Source of the DNA: Nostoc sp. TCL26-01 | Lineage (GTDB): Bacteria > Cyanobacteriota > Cyanobacteriia > Cyanobacteriales > Nostocaceae | Length of the DNA: 64,000 bases | Direction: 5' to 3' | NCBI RefSeq assembly: GCF_013393945.1 | Contig: NZ_CP040297.1 | Coordinates: forward strand, 2,558,804-2,622,803 | Shown: positions 15,803-25,485 of the stretch, piece after piece | Numbering within the stretch: the first letter of the stretch is position 1 | Layout: every line of letters starts with the position of its first letter | Program-made: the position numbers and the translations under genes | Notes under the pieces: generated by a model | Database searches by the model: none | What the model was told of the DNA's origin: nothing | The model's input: the letters and a program-made list of their open reading frames with translations, nothing else

Positions 15803-17359
15803 CTACACATCGAAGTAATCACAGCCAGAGCCAAATTTCCACGCTTCAACTAAGCGATGCCAATAATATTGTGTGTTGGGTAAGTTCTTAATCCACGGCT
15901 CTAAAATGGGACTGAGGGCAAATAAGGCAGTGTAGGCTCCTAAGTTGCCGTAATGCCAAAGCCAATCTAATAAATTTGCTAAACCTACTTGGGGGATGAT
16001 TTTAGCGACTAGTCCGGGATGAGATAAACCAGTTTTGGCTAGGGTTTGTGTCAGAGCAGAAAACTGGACGATATCTTGCAAAAATGGCTTGAGTACTGGT
16101 GTGCCTAGCTGTTGCATTTCTTGGAATACTGCTGATAGGAGTTGGTTGATTTGTTCTGAGGGAATATTTTGATTGATACCAACACTCATGGCTTTTTGAA
16201 ATAACCAAGTCACGCTGAGACTAGGTTGATATGGTTGCAGTTGTCCTAATGCTTTGGCAGATAATTGCTCTGTTTGTAATGCTTCTGCAATTCCCCATGT
16301 TAAACGTTTGAGGTGGCGTACCATTGCCCCAAAGCCACCAAAACTTAAGGGTGATTGATTACCGCTACTGTCTCCGACTGGGAGAATGTGATGCCAAGGA
16401 GTTTGCAGGGGGCTTTGGCGATCGCTCGGAAAAAAGCCAAACAAGGCTCGCTGAAATTTTAATTCTTCTAATGCCACTCCCTGATATTCTGGTAGTAAGC
16501 GCCAGTATTCTGCGAATAACGCTGCTAAATTTGGGCGTTCGGGGTGAGCATCCATGTAGGTAAACAGGTAAGTTGTTCTGCCATCTCTGGCTGGGAAGGC
16601 TTCCCAAAAATACTGACACTGGTTTTGCAGGGATGTGAATGATAATAGTAAATCGCCAGCATGATTGTCGGGGAAGCCTTGAGCGCAAGTTCCTACCACT
16701 AAGCAAAGAGCATCTGGTTTTTTCCCTTGGCGTGCTTGTTGAACAATGGGAGACATGTTTCCCATAGCATCAATTAACAGCTTGGCTTTAAACTGATCAT
16801 TGACTACTACCCCATCTGGGTGGACAACTGCGCCATTAAAAGGTGTATTTTCCCATAACTGGCCGCCAGCATCAAGAAATCGTTGCTTTAACGTAGCTAG
16901 TAGATAAACAGGATCGACACCGATATTCAGGACATCTTCTACCCAGACTTCTGCACCATCTTTAAATTTAACTCTAGCTGGATTGTATTCAGTAGCGATC
17001 GCTCTCTCTAATTCCTCTGGTTTCAACAAGTCCAATTCCACAAACACTGCTAATTCTTGACGAGAAATATTCCACTCTTGTTGTCTTCCCTTGAGGATAC
17101 CTCGCTCTAGCAATGCCACGCGCCATCCTTTGACTGCTAAAGCACAACCAATCAAAATACCTAATGTCCCACCACAAATAATTGCATCCCAGTCTACAGT
17201 ACCTAGAGACTCTTGACTTTCTTGCACTACTGTGGGTATTGGTAAAGTATTTTCTCGAATAGATTGCAAGATGCTGTCAGCGCGACGTAGGTTTCCCAGA
17301 GTATCCCCTGGTAGTTGAGAGAGAATTTCTTCTGTGCGGGAATTAGACATAGGAGTCAT
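15803..17359 (-). CDS. cruP: CruP-type lycopene cyclase family flavoprotein
   Basis: The 518-residue FAD protein has a Rossmann-type dinucleotide motif near residues 60-90 (CGGTLGILIGCALAVKG...LLERG). It also has the family block LKGRQQEWNISRQEL, the WVEDVLNIGVDP segment, LLIDAMGNMSPIV, and a second FAD contact LPVGDSSGNQSPLSFGGFG. These blocks match CruP proteins of cyanobacteria and plant plastids as I remember them. CruP is a paralogue of lycopene cyclase CruA, linked to limiting oxidised lycopene derivatives; cyclase activity is debated. The sequence distinguishes it from CruA by size and the N-terminal block, but without alignment a CruA assignment is not fully excluded. It is a monocistronic unit. 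Confidence 0.75.
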   Translation of the reverse strand: MTPMSNSRTEEILSQLPGDTLGNLRRADSILQSIRENTLPIPTVVQESQESLGTVDWDAIICGGTLGILIGCALAVKGWRVALLERGILKGRQQEWNISRQELAVFVELDLLKPEELERAIATEYNPARVKFKDGAEVWVEDVLNIGVDPVYLLATLKQRFLDAGGQLWENTPFNGAVVHPDGVVVNDQFKAKLLIDAMGNMSPIVQQARQGKKPDALCLVVGTCAQGFPDNHAGDLLLSFTSLQNQCQYFWEAFPARDGRTTYLFTYMDAHPERPNLAALFAEYWRLLPEYQGVALEELKFQRALFGFFPSDRQSPLQTPWHHILPVGDSSGNQSPLSFGGFGAMVRHLKRLTWGIAEALQTEQLSAKALGQLQPYQPSLSVTWLFQKAMSVGINQNIPSEQINQLLSAVFQEMQQLGTPVLKPFLQDIVQFSALTQTLAKTGLSHPGLVAKIIPQVGLANLLDWLWHYGNLGAYTALFALSPILEPWIKNLPNTQYYWHRLVEAWKFGSGCDYFDV

Positions 17360-17726
17360 TAGTCATTAGTTATTAGTTTAGAGCGATCGCTAGATAGGAA
17401 GTATAGAGAAATTTTTTATACATAAGCTGGTAATAACAATTAAATTAATAGTTTTTGACATTGACGCTGGAAAATACGTAAGTTATAACGAGCTATAACA
17501 CGTTTTGACAGTAATTAACAGAGGAAATCACTTAGTTTATCAAGTGTTTTGCCTAGAAAATTTACTGACAAAACTTAAGTGGAGACGCAGTTAATCGCGT
17601 CGGTTAAGACTAATTTTTTGACTCCAAACTCAATCAGATGCACTCATCAGGCCTAAAAGATGGGTGTTTGAACATGAACTCAGTTTTTCACAAACTAATT
17701 ATCCCAACATTCCCAGGTGCTGACAA
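17360..17726. other. Divergent intergenic region between cruP and the DUF4347/RTX gene
   Basis: A 367-bp gap that must contain two divergent promoters. It starts with a short AGTCATTAGT repeat and a HIP1 site. No riboswitch, operator or small open frame could be supported. Confidence 0.4.
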
Positions 17727-20453
17727 ATGACTTCCATTCTATTTATCGATTCTACAGTTCCCGATTACCAAAGTCTGATTAATGGTGTCAAAGCGGGAAC
17801 ACAAGTAGTAATGCTTGATCCAACTAAAGATGGAGTAGCACAGATTAGCACAGCCTTAACAGGAGGTAGCTTTGACGCTGTGCATATAGTTTCTCACGGA
17901 ACGGCTGGTAACCTACAGTTGGGAACAGCACAATTAAATTCTCAAACCATCCAAACCACATATAGCCAACTCCTACAGCAGTGGTCAAATTCCCTCAGCC
18001 CAGGTGCAGATATTCTACTTTACGGTTGTCATGTAGCTCAAGGTGATGCCGGCAAAAACTTTGTCCAACAGCTAAGTCAAGTCACTGGTGCAGATGTTGC
18101 GGCTTCTGATGATGCTACAGGTAGTGTGGTTTTGGGTGGCAATTGGAATTTAGAATATCAAACTGGTGCAATCACAGCACCTTTGGCGTTTCAGATGGGG
18201 GTGTTAAATGCTTATAATGCGATTTTAGCTCCCTTCACCAAAGGAAATCTAGTTGTTGTCAGGGTGGGAACTGGTAGTGCTGCTCTTTCAACGGCTGCAA
18301 CTGCCGTATTTTTAGATGAGTATTCAGCCAGTGGTACTTTAGTACAATCTGTTGCCTTACCAACTACAGTTAACGGTAGTAATGCTAGGTTAACTCTAGA
18401 TGGTTTAAATGCCTCTGAAGGCGCACTAGCTCTTTCAGCCGATAGGCGATACCTTACCCTTGGTGGTTATGATGCCAATTTAGGAACAAGCAATGTTAGC
18501 AGTACGACTAGTAGCAGCACCAATCGGATTATTGCCAGAGTTGATGCTAATGGTACGATTGACACTACAACCCGTCTCAATGATGTTAATCTTAGTAGTC
18601 CTACCATTCGCAACGCTGCGACTGATGATGGTACTCGCTTCTGGGTAGGTGGAAATAATTTCAATGTTTACTACCTGCCTCTTGGTAATACAGGCGCAAG
18701 CACTATCATTAATGGTTTTGCTACCCGTGCAATCAAAATTTTCAACGGTCAGCTTTACATTTCTAGTATCACAACTACGCCTGCTGGGGTTAGCACGGTT
18801 GGTATTGGACTGCCAACAAGCGGTACGCAAACACCAGTAATACTGCCTAGTTTGTCGGGTACAAGTAATACTTATGGCTTCGTGTTACTTGATCGTGATG
18901 CTAGTGTAGCAGGTGTAGATACAGTATATATTGCTGATGTGAGTTCTGGTTTGCTGAAGTATTCTTTTAACGGCACAACTTGGACTGCTCGAGGCAGCAT
19001 CGCTGGCACTGTAACTGGCTTAACTGGGTTTATTAACGGTAATAATGTTAATTTATACGCGACTAGGGGAACAGGTGCAGGTAACACCATAGTCAAAGTC
19101 ACTGACTCAGCAGCCTTTAATGCGAATATTTCCGGTTCTTTCACCACACTGGCAACAGCAGCAGCCAATACCGCTTTTCGGGGTTTAGCATTTGCACCTT
19201 CTTTAGCAATTGAAGGTACACCAAATAAAGACATTCTCAAAGGCACAGCCGATGACGATACCATCTACGGTTTAGCTGGTAACGACTACCTTATCGGACT
19301 AGCAGGTGATGACTATCTTGATGGTGGTACAGGTGATGACTACGGATTCGGTGGCTTAGGCAATGATACGATAGTTGGCAACGATGGTAATGACCTGCTT
19401 TATGGGAATGAAGGTAACGACAACCTCAACGGTGGTGAAGGTAACGATAACCTCGATGGTGGTGCAGGCAATGATACTCTCATCGGTGGTAATGGCAACG
19501 ATATTTATACAGTCGATAGTCTGAGTGACACCATCATTGAAACTGCCGCAGGCGGCACTAGAGATAAGGTCAACTCTTCTATCACTTGGACACTGGGAGA
19601 CAACCTCGAAAACCTCAGCTTGATTGGTAACGCTGCTATCAACGGTACTGGTAATAGCCTCAATAACCAAATCTTCGGCAATAATGCCAACAATATTTTA
19701 AATGGTCTAGACGGTGATGACTGGTTAATTGGACAAGGTGGTAATGATACTCTCAATGGTGGTGCTGGCAATGACAGACTTGATGGTGGTAGTGGTAATG
19801 ATAACCTCACAGGTGGTGTTGGCAATGATATCTATGAGATAGATAGCGCTAGTGACGTGATTACCGAAGCTGCTAATGAGGGTACAGATACCGTCATCTC
19901 TTCTATAGACTGGCAATTAGGTGCCAACTTAGAAAATCTCACTTTGGTAAAAGATGCCATCAATGCCACTGGTAACGAACTGAATAATCGCATTATTGGT
20001 AACAGCTTCAATAATGTTTTATATGGTGGCATCGGAGATGATTATCTGTCTGGCGAAGCTGGTGATGATGATCTGATAGGTAGTGTGGGTTTTGATACTT
20101 TAATAGGCGGTACTGGTATTGACTGGTTCTACCTGAGTAACCTGGAAAGTGGCAGCTTTGAGACTATCCGCGATTTCAAAGTTGGTGAGGATTTAATGAT
20201 TTTGTCTGAATCGGAAGTTCTAGGAATTCCCCAACCCCCCCAAGACTTGTTTCCTCTAGACAATAACTTTTTTGTTCTTGGTGCGATCGCCACTACTGCA
20301 AGTACCTATTTAATCTACGATCAAACTAAGGGTCAGCTATTTTATGATAGTGATGGTACTGGTAGCAATCAACAAGTACAAATTGCTCTGTTCTCCAATC
20401 GTCCAGCTTTGTCTAGCAATGACTTTGCTATTTTTTCTCCGCAGTCTGCCTAG
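17727..20453 (+). CDS. Secreted DUF4347 / calcium-binding RTX-repeat protein
   Basis: A 908-residue protein. Residues 1-165 are a DUF4347 domain with HIVSHG (H57) and LLYGCHVA (C101), a His/Cys pair in the order seen in caspase-like peptidases. Residues 170-490 form a Thr/Ser/Asn-rich beta region of unknown type. Residues 495-800 hold three blocks of RTX nonapeptides (GGxGND), such as GNDTLIGGNGND, that bind calcium. Between the blocks lie the spacers NSSITWTLGDNLENLSL and SSIDWQLGANLENLTL. The C-terminal end (SFETIRDFKVGEDLMILS onward) is a typical type I secretion region. No Sec signal is seen, in line with ABC export. The exporter is not adjacent. Confidence 0.88.
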   Translation: MTSILFIDSTVPDYQSLINGVKAGTQVVMLDPTKDGVAQISTALTGGSFDAVHIVSHGTAGNLQLGTAQLNSQTIQTTYSQLLQQWSNSLSPGADILLYGCHVAQGDAGKNFVQQLSQVTGADVAASDDATGSVVLGGNWNLEYQTGAITAPLAFQMGVLNAYNAILAPFTKGNLVVVRVGTGSAALSTAATAVFLDEYSASGTLVQSVALPTTVNGSNARLTLDGLNASEGALALSADRRYLTLGGYDANLGTSNVSSTTSSSTNRIIARVDANGTIDTTTRLNDVNLSSPTIRNAATDDGTRFWVGGNNFNVYYLPLGNTGASTIINGFATRAIKIFNGQLYISSITTTPAGVSTVGIGLPTSGTQTPVILPSLSGTSNTYGFVLLDRDASVAGVDTVYIADVSSGLLKYSFNGTTWTARGSIAGTVTGLTGFINGNNVNLYATRGTGAGNTIVKVTDSAAFNANISGSFTTLATAAANTAFRGLAFAPSLAIEGTPNKDILKGTADDDTIYGLAGNDYLIGLAGDDYLDGGTGDDYGFGGLGNDTIVGNDGNDLLYGNEGNDNLNGGEGNDNLDGGAGNDTLIGGNGNDIYTVDSLSDTIIETAAGGTRDKVNSSITWTLGDNLENLSLIGNAAINGTGNSLNNQIFGNNANNILNGLDGDDWLIGQGGNDTLNGGAGNDRLDGGSGNDNLTGGVGNDIYEIDSASDVITEAANEGTDTVISSIDWQLGANLENLTLVKDAINATGNELNNRIIGNSFNNVLYGGIGDDYLSGEAGDDDLIGSVGFDTLIGGTGIDWFYLSNLESGSFETIRDFKVGEDLMILSESEVLGIPQPPQDLFPLDNNFFVLGAIATTASTYLIYDQTKGQLFYDSDGTGSNQQVQIALFSNRPALSSNDFAIFSPQSA

Positions 20454-20626
20454 TGTTCTATCACATTCATAACGTTAATATAAGCCCCCGGATTTATCCG
20501 TCGGGTCTTTCTTGACTGTCATGTGAATCAGATCCGCAAGTTTTTGACAAAGTTGAAGATATGGAATATTTCTATGGCAATCTGGATATAGGTCAAGCAC
20601 CACAAATCACCTTGTAGGAAGTACAC

Positions 20627-20800
20627 ATGAATCGCTCAAAAATTGTAGCAATTATCACGGGGGCAATTTCTATACTTTTAGCGATCGCCTATCTCATCGT
20701 TGTCCAAATATTAGACTACCGAGATATGCAGCCTGCCCCAATTAGCCAAATCCTCTCACCATCCGCAATCATTGCTTGTAGTTTGTGGATTGGTCAATAG
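20627..20800 (+). CDS. 57-residue single-span membrane protein
   Basis: An open frame with AGGAAG 7-8 bases before its ATG. The product begins MNRSKIVAIITGAISILLAI, has one hydrophobic helix (about 5-27), a polar motif LDYRDMQPAPISQ and a short hydrophobic end. I recognise this type as a small conserved cyanobacterial membrane protein without known function. It lies 174 bp after the RTX gene on the same strand; a separate promoter is likely. Confidence 0.7.
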   Translation: MNRSKIVAIITGAISILLAIAYLIVVQILDYRDMQPAPISQILSPSAIIACSLWIGQ

Positions 20801-21339
20801 TCAATGGTCAAATTTTTATAGATTTTAGACTGTTGACTGTTGACATTTTGTCGGTCTTGTATATTACCAAAATTATTAACGCATGAGAGTTGCTATAGGA
20901 ATCCGATTTGATTACTGAACAGACTTGTTTAGATAGGTAACAGGCGACAGGTAACAGGTGACAAAAAAGAAGTAAATTAGAGGTATACTGACTTTTTTGT
21001 GTAAGCACAGGCTACGCTAACAAAAATCAAATATGAGTCCTATAGTTATTTATACTCATTGAAAAAGTCAATCATTACCATTTGCTAAAGCTATGTTCAA
21101 ACCATAGAGTTTAATCAATGCTAAATATTGAAAACCAAGCATATAAGAATTAATTAGACTAGACATCGCTAATTTATTTTGATAGGTAATTCCTTTTTGG
21201 TAAATATAACGGTAAGCTTAATTTAATCAATATTAAGCAAAAATAAATTTGCCTTATTTACAATAGTTGGGTTTGCTTAGAGTAACAAAAGTTAACTCTC
21301 GAACCCTAGCGTTTTTGTGACAAATTTAGAGGTAATTTC
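20801..21339. other. Intergenic region upstream of the CO2-uptake operon
   Basis: A 539-bp AT-rich gap. It includes a small repeat tract (GGTAACAGGCGACAGGTAAC near 20936) and should hold the ndhF promoter. No CcmR/NdhR-type site was clear enough to name. Confidence 0.4.
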
Positions 21340-23199
21340 ATGGCTCAGTTTCTTATTGAGACTGTTTGGCTAGTTCCTTTGTATGCTTTAATCGGGGGAC
21401 TGTTAGCTATTCCCTGGTCGCCGGGGATCATTCGCAAAACAGGGCCGAGACCGGCTGGTTATGTAAACTTAATAATGACATTTTTGGCGTTTGCTCATAG
21501 TGCGATCGCCTTAATATTGACTTGGAACCAAGCACCCCAAGAAGTACTTATTCCTTGGCTATCTACTGCGGGGTTAAACCTGACCATCGTCATCGAAATT
21601 TCTGCTGTAAGTGTCGGTGCGATGGTAGTAGTGACTGGCTTAAATTTCTTAGCACAAATTTTTGCCGTTGGCTACATGGAAATGGATTGGGGTTGGGGAC
21701 GCTTCTATTCCCTGTTGGGATTATTTGAAGCAGGGTTATGCGCTTTAGCCTTGTGCAACAATCTGTTTTTTAGTTACGTAATCTTGGAAGTTCTCACATT
21801 AGGAACTTATCTATTAGTTGGTTTATGGTTTAGTCAACCCCTAGTAGTTAGTGGTGCAAGAGATGCGTTCCTCACCAAGCGGGTAGGGGACTTGTTCTTG
21901 CTGATGGGAGTACTAGGACTATGGCAGCTAGCGGGAACTTGGAATTATTCAGACTTAGCTACATGGGCTGCTACTGCTAATGTAGATCCCACCATCATCA
22001 CCCTAGTAGGTTTAGCATTGGTTGCTGGGCCAATGGGTAAGTGCGCTCAGTTCCCCCTACATCTATGGTTAGATGAAGCGATGGAAGGGCCAATTCCTAG
22101 CACAATTTTGCGGAACTCGGTAGTTGTGGCCAGTGGTGCATGGGTACTGATTAAACTACAACCTGTTTTAACTCTCTCACCTGTGGTTTCGGCGTTTATT
22201 GTCGCCATTGGTGCAGTCACAGCCATCGGTGGTTCCTTAATTGCGATCGCCCAGATTGATGTGAAACGCTGCTTATCGTATTCTGTTAGTGCTTACATGG
22301 GCTTGGTGTTTATTGCTGTAGGCGCACAACAGGATGAAGCTGCACTTTTGTTAGTACTCACCCATGCCTTAGCCTCTGCCTTATTAGTCATGAGTACTGG
22401 TGGCATTATTTGGAACAGCATTACTCAAGATGTCACACAACTAGGTGGCTTGTGGTCACGTCGGCCGATTTCTGGGTTAGCCTTTATTGTGGGGACATTG
22501 GGATTAATTGGGTTCCCTCCATTAGGTAGCTTTTGGGCATTACTGAAATTAGCCGATGGATTGTGGGGTAATCATCCTTGGTTAGTAGGCATTGTCATAG
22601 CTGTGAATGGCTTAACAGCCTTTAGTTTAGTCAGAGAATTTGGCTTAATCTTTGGCGGGAAAGCTAAACAAATGAGTGAGCGATCGCCAGAAGTACATTG
22701 GCCAATGGTATTACCAATGATGGTATTGTTTGGTTTCGTTCTACATCTGCCTTTAGTATTACAAAGTTTATCGCTCTTACCTGATTGGGCAAATCTGAAT
22801 AAAGATGTAGCACTACTGTTAATTTGGTCAACTATTTTCGGTTGTAGTATTAGTGGGGTAATTTATTTAGGTAATGTTCCTAAACCCGTTCGTCTACCTT
22901 GGCGAGGTCTACAAAACTTATTAGCCTACGACTTTTACACACCTCAAATCTACAAATTGACCATTATTTTCAGTGTGGCTCAACTTGCCAAATTCGCCGA
23001 TATGATCGACCGATTTGTCGTTGATGGCATCGTAAATTTTGTTGGTTTGTTTTCACTCTTAGGTGGTGAAGGACTCAAATACAGCACCTCTGGACAAACC
23101 CAGTTCTACGCCTTAACAGTACTTTTAGGAGTAGGTGTTTTAGGCGCATGGGTAACTTGGCCATTCTGGGGAGTCCAATTTTTAGAATTAATGTTTTAG
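21340..23199 (+). CDS. ndhF4: NDH-1 subunit NdhF4-type (CO2 uptake)
   Basis: The 619-residue, multi-span protein of the NdhF/antiporter-like family forms part of the distal membrane arm of thylakoid NDH-1. The conserved core AQFPLHLWLDEAMEGPIPST, the following helix with Lys (AIAQIDVKRCLSYSVSAYMG) and the Gly-rich GTLGLIGFPPLGSFWA are proton-channel elements of this family. About 15 membrane helices are visible. The gene order ndhF-ndhD-cupB identifies the NDH-1MS-type CO2-hydrating complex rather than respiratory NDH-1. F4 rather than F3 is inferred from the downstream CupB-like protein and the lack of a cupS gene. Confidence 0.85.
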   Translation: MAQFLIETVWLVPLYALIGGLLAIPWSPGIIRKTGPRPAGYVNLIMTFLAFAHSAIALILTWNQAPQEVLIPWLSTAGLNLTIVIEISAVSVGAMVVVTGLNFLAQIFAVGYMEMDWGWGRFYSLLGLFEAGLCALALCNNLFFSYVILEVLTLGTYLLVGLWFSQPLVVSGARDAFLTKRVGDLFLLMGVLGLWQLAGTWNYSDLATWAATANVDPTIITLVGLALVAGPMGKCAQFPLHLWLDEAMEGPIPSTILRNSVVVASGAWVLIKLQPVLTLSPVVSAFIVAIGAVTAIGGSLIAIAQIDVKRCLSYSVSAYMGLVFIAVGAQQDEAALLLVLTHALASALLVMSTGGIIWNSITQDVTQLGGLWSRRPISGLAFIVGTLGLIGFPPLGSFWALLKLADGLWGNHPWLVGIVIAVNGLTAFSLVREFGLIFGGKAKQMSERSPEVHWPMVLPMMVLFGFVLHLPLVLQSLSLLPDWANLNKDVALLLIWSTIFGCSISGVIYLGNVPKPVRLPWRGLQNLLAYDFYTPQIYKLTIIFSVAQLAKFADMIDRFVVDGIVNFVGLFSLLGGEGLKYSTSGQTQFYALTVLLGVGVLGAWVTWPFWGVQFLELMF

Positions 23200-23261
23200 T
23201 TGGGGAATCTAACTCAGGTGGGTATTACCCACCTCAATACAAAAGTCTAACCGTGTGATTA

Positions 23262-23285
23262 TTTTGAATTTTGAATTTTGAATTG
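23262..23285. repeat. TTTTGAA tandem repeat before ndhD
   Basis: Three to four copies of a TTTTGAA heptamer occupy the bases just before the ndhD start. The repeat creates an in-frame TTG upstream of the real ATG. It is of the STRR type. Confidence 0.8.
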
Positions 23286-23288
23286 TCT

Positions 23289-24791
23289 ATGCTCAGTGTT
23301 TTAATTTTGGTTCCAATTATCAGCGCTATAATTATCGGGTTTTTACCTGGTAAAGCTGTACCTGCAAGCCGCATCCGGCTAGTAGCTTTAACCTTATCGG
23401 GAATAGTTCTACTCTGGAATATTTTCATCCTGTTGAAATTTGATATTACTAATCCAGGGATGCAATTTCGAGAGTATTTACCTTGGAATGATACTTTGGG
23501 TTTGAGTTATCAATTAGGTGTAGATGGGCTATCAATTTTGATGCTGGTGTTAAATAGCCTCCTCACATGGATTGCCATTTATAGCAGCAATAAAGACATA
23601 GAACGTCCCCGGCTATTTTACTCCATGATTTTGTTAGTTAGTGGAGGTGTTGCTGGAGCATTCTTAGCTGAAAACTTACTCTTGTTTTTCCTGTTCTACG
23701 AACTAGAATTAATCCCCTTTTACTTCTTAATTTCCATTTGGGGAGGAGAAAAACGGGGTTACGCCGGCATGAAGTTTCTGATTTACACTGCTGTTTCCGG
23801 CGCTTTCATTTTAGCCACCTTCTTAGGGATGGTTTGGTTAACAGGTTCTACTAGCTTTGCCTTTGATGCCATTTCTACGCAAAAGCTCTCCGCCGGACTA
23901 CAATTGCTGCTATTAATCGGCATAATTCTCGGTTTTGGCATCAAAATTCCCTTAGTTCCCTTCCATACTTGGCTACCCGATGCTTATGTGGAAGCTTCTG
24001 CACCTATTGCCATTCTTTTGGGTGGTGTGTTGGCAAAACTCGGCACTTATGGACTGTTGCGCTTTGGTTTAGGGATGTTTCCCCAAGCTTGGCACGTGGT
24101 TGCACCGACTTTAGCAATTTGGGGAGCAGTCAGCGCTATTTATGGGGCAGTAATTGCGATCGCGCAAACAGACATCAAGCGCATGGTAGCATACAGTTCC
24201 ATCGGTCACATGGGTTATGTCCTCCTAGCCAGTGCGGCTAGTACTTCCCTTGCTCTTGTCGGTGCTGTAGCCCAAATGGTTAGTCACGGCATTATTTTAG
24301 CGATTCTCTTTCATTTGGTGGGAGTCGTGGAAGCCAAGGTTGGTACACGGGAATTATCCAAACTCAACGGTTTAATGAGTCCCATACGTGGTCTACCCTT
24401 GATTAGCGCCTTACTGGTGTTAAGCGGTATGGCTAGCGCTGGTATCCCTGGTTTAACAGGATTTATCGCTGAATTCATCGTCTTTCAAGCCAGCTTTAGT
24501 GTCTTTCCTTTATCTACACTGTTGTGTGTTGCATCTAGTGGCTTAACCGCAGTGTATTTTGTCATTCTCCTCAATCGTACCTGCTTTGGCAGACTGGCTA
24601 ACGATTTAGCCTACTACCCCAAAGTCCTGTGGTCTGAAAAAGTACCCGCTTTAATCCTGGCATCTCTGATCATCTTTTTAGGAATCCAACCTACTTGGTT
24701 AGTGCGTTGGAGTGAAACCACAACCACAGCCATGATAGCGGCAATTCCCCCTGTAGAAAAAACTGTAATCTCTGAAGTTGCCCTGAAGTAG
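23289..24791 (+). CDS. ndhD4: NDH-1 subunit NdhD4-type (CO2 uptake)
   Basis: The 500-residue protein starts at the ATG at 23289. A TTG six codons earlier lies in a heptamer repeat and is rejected. It is a proton-pumping antiporter-like subunit with about 14 membrane helices. Family hallmarks are the Glu in LFFLFYELELIPFYFL, the Lys helix around KIPLVPFHTWLPDAYVEA, and IAQTDIKRMVAYSSIGHMGY. It pairs with NdhF4 in the distal arm of the CO2-uptake NDH-1 complex. It begins 89 bp after ndhF on the same strand. Confidence 0.87.
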   Translation: MLSVLILVPIISAIIIGFLPGKAVPASRIRLVALTLSGIVLLWNIFILLKFDITNPGMQFREYLPWNDTLGLSYQLGVDGLSILMLVLNSLLTWIAIYSSNKDIERPRLFYSMILLVSGGVAGAFLAENLLLFFLFYELELIPFYFLISIWGGEKRGYAGMKFLIYTAVSGAFILATFLGMVWLTGSTSFAFDAISTQKLSAGLQLLLLIGIILGFGIKIPLVPFHTWLPDAYVEASAPIAILLGGVLAKLGTYGLLRFGLGMFPQAWHVVAPTLAIWGAVSAIYGAVIAIAQTDIKRMVAYSSIGHMGYVLLASAASTSLALVGAVAQMVSHGIILAILFHLVGVVEAKVGTRELSKLNGLMSPIRGLPLISALLVLSGMASAGIPGLTGFIAEFIVFQASFSVFPLSTLLCVASSGLTAVYFVILLNRTCFGRLANDLAYYPKVLWSEKVPALILASLIIFLGIQPTWLVRWSETTTTAMIAAIPPVEKTVISEVALK

Positions 24792-24828
24792 TAAACAAGA
24801 GAATTACCCATTGATACAGGAGGAAAAA

Positions 24829-25416
24829 ATGGATCTCAAATTAATTCCCATTAGTCTTGTACTATTTCGCTTTTTGATATCACCTTTCCTCCTGTGGGAT
24901 GCCTGGGATGGTAAAACTACTATTTGGTTCCTTGTGGGTTTTGTAGCTGCTTTTATTTCTGATATCTTGGATGGCATTATCGCCCGACGCTTAGATGTGA
25001 GTACTGCTAATTTACGACAAGCTGATAGTTGGGCTGATGTTTGCTTGTTTAGCAGCGTATTTGTGAGTGCTTGGCTAAGTTATCGAGATATTTTGATTGC
25101 AGAAAAACTCCCATTGTTCATAGTAATTTTTGCTCAGTTGCTGTGGTGGATAGTTAATTTGATTAAATATGGTAAACCTGCTAGTTATCACACCTACTCA
25201 GCGAAGTTGTGGGGAATTACTTTATTTATTGCGATCGTAGCTTTATTTGGCTTTAATTATGCAGGCATTACTTTATGGCTGACTTGTATTGTCGGCACAA
25301 TTCATAGCATTGAAGAAATTTTGATGACTCTCCTATTACCTGTTTGGACTCATGATGTTTTAAGTATTTTTCATGCGTTAAATCTCCGCCAAGAATTTCT
25401 CAAAAAAACAACTTGA
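24829..25416 (+). CDS. CDP-alcohol phosphotransferase family membrane protein
   Basis: From the ATG at 24829, preceded by a perfect AGGAGG, the protein has 195 residues. The catalytic motif of the family, D(x2)D-G-(x2)A-R-(x8)G-(x3)D-(x3)D, is visible with slight variation in SDILDGIIARRLDVSTANLRQA, then DSWADVCLF. About five or six membrane helices follow. Such enzymes join CDP-diacylglycerol or CDP-alcohols to an alcohol acceptor, mostly in phospholipid synthesis. The Gly before the third Asp is replaced by other residues, so activity may differ. It lies between ndhD4 and cupB in the operon (38-bp and 69-bp gaps), which is unexpected for lipid synthesis. Confidence 0.75.
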   Translation: MDLKLIPISLVLFRFLISPFLLWDAWDGKTTIWFLVGFVAAFISDILDGIIARRLDVSTANLRQADSWADVCLFSSVFVSAWLSYRDILIAEKLPLFIVIFAQLLWWIVNLIKYGKPASYHTYSAKLWGITLFIAIVALFGFNYAGITLWLTCIVGTIHSIEEILMTLLLPVWTHDVLSIFHALNLRQEFLKKTT

Positions 25417-25485
25417 CCAATCAACATTATTGATTATTTTTGCTGCTTCATCCTCAAATATTACATTTAACCCAAGGACATCACG

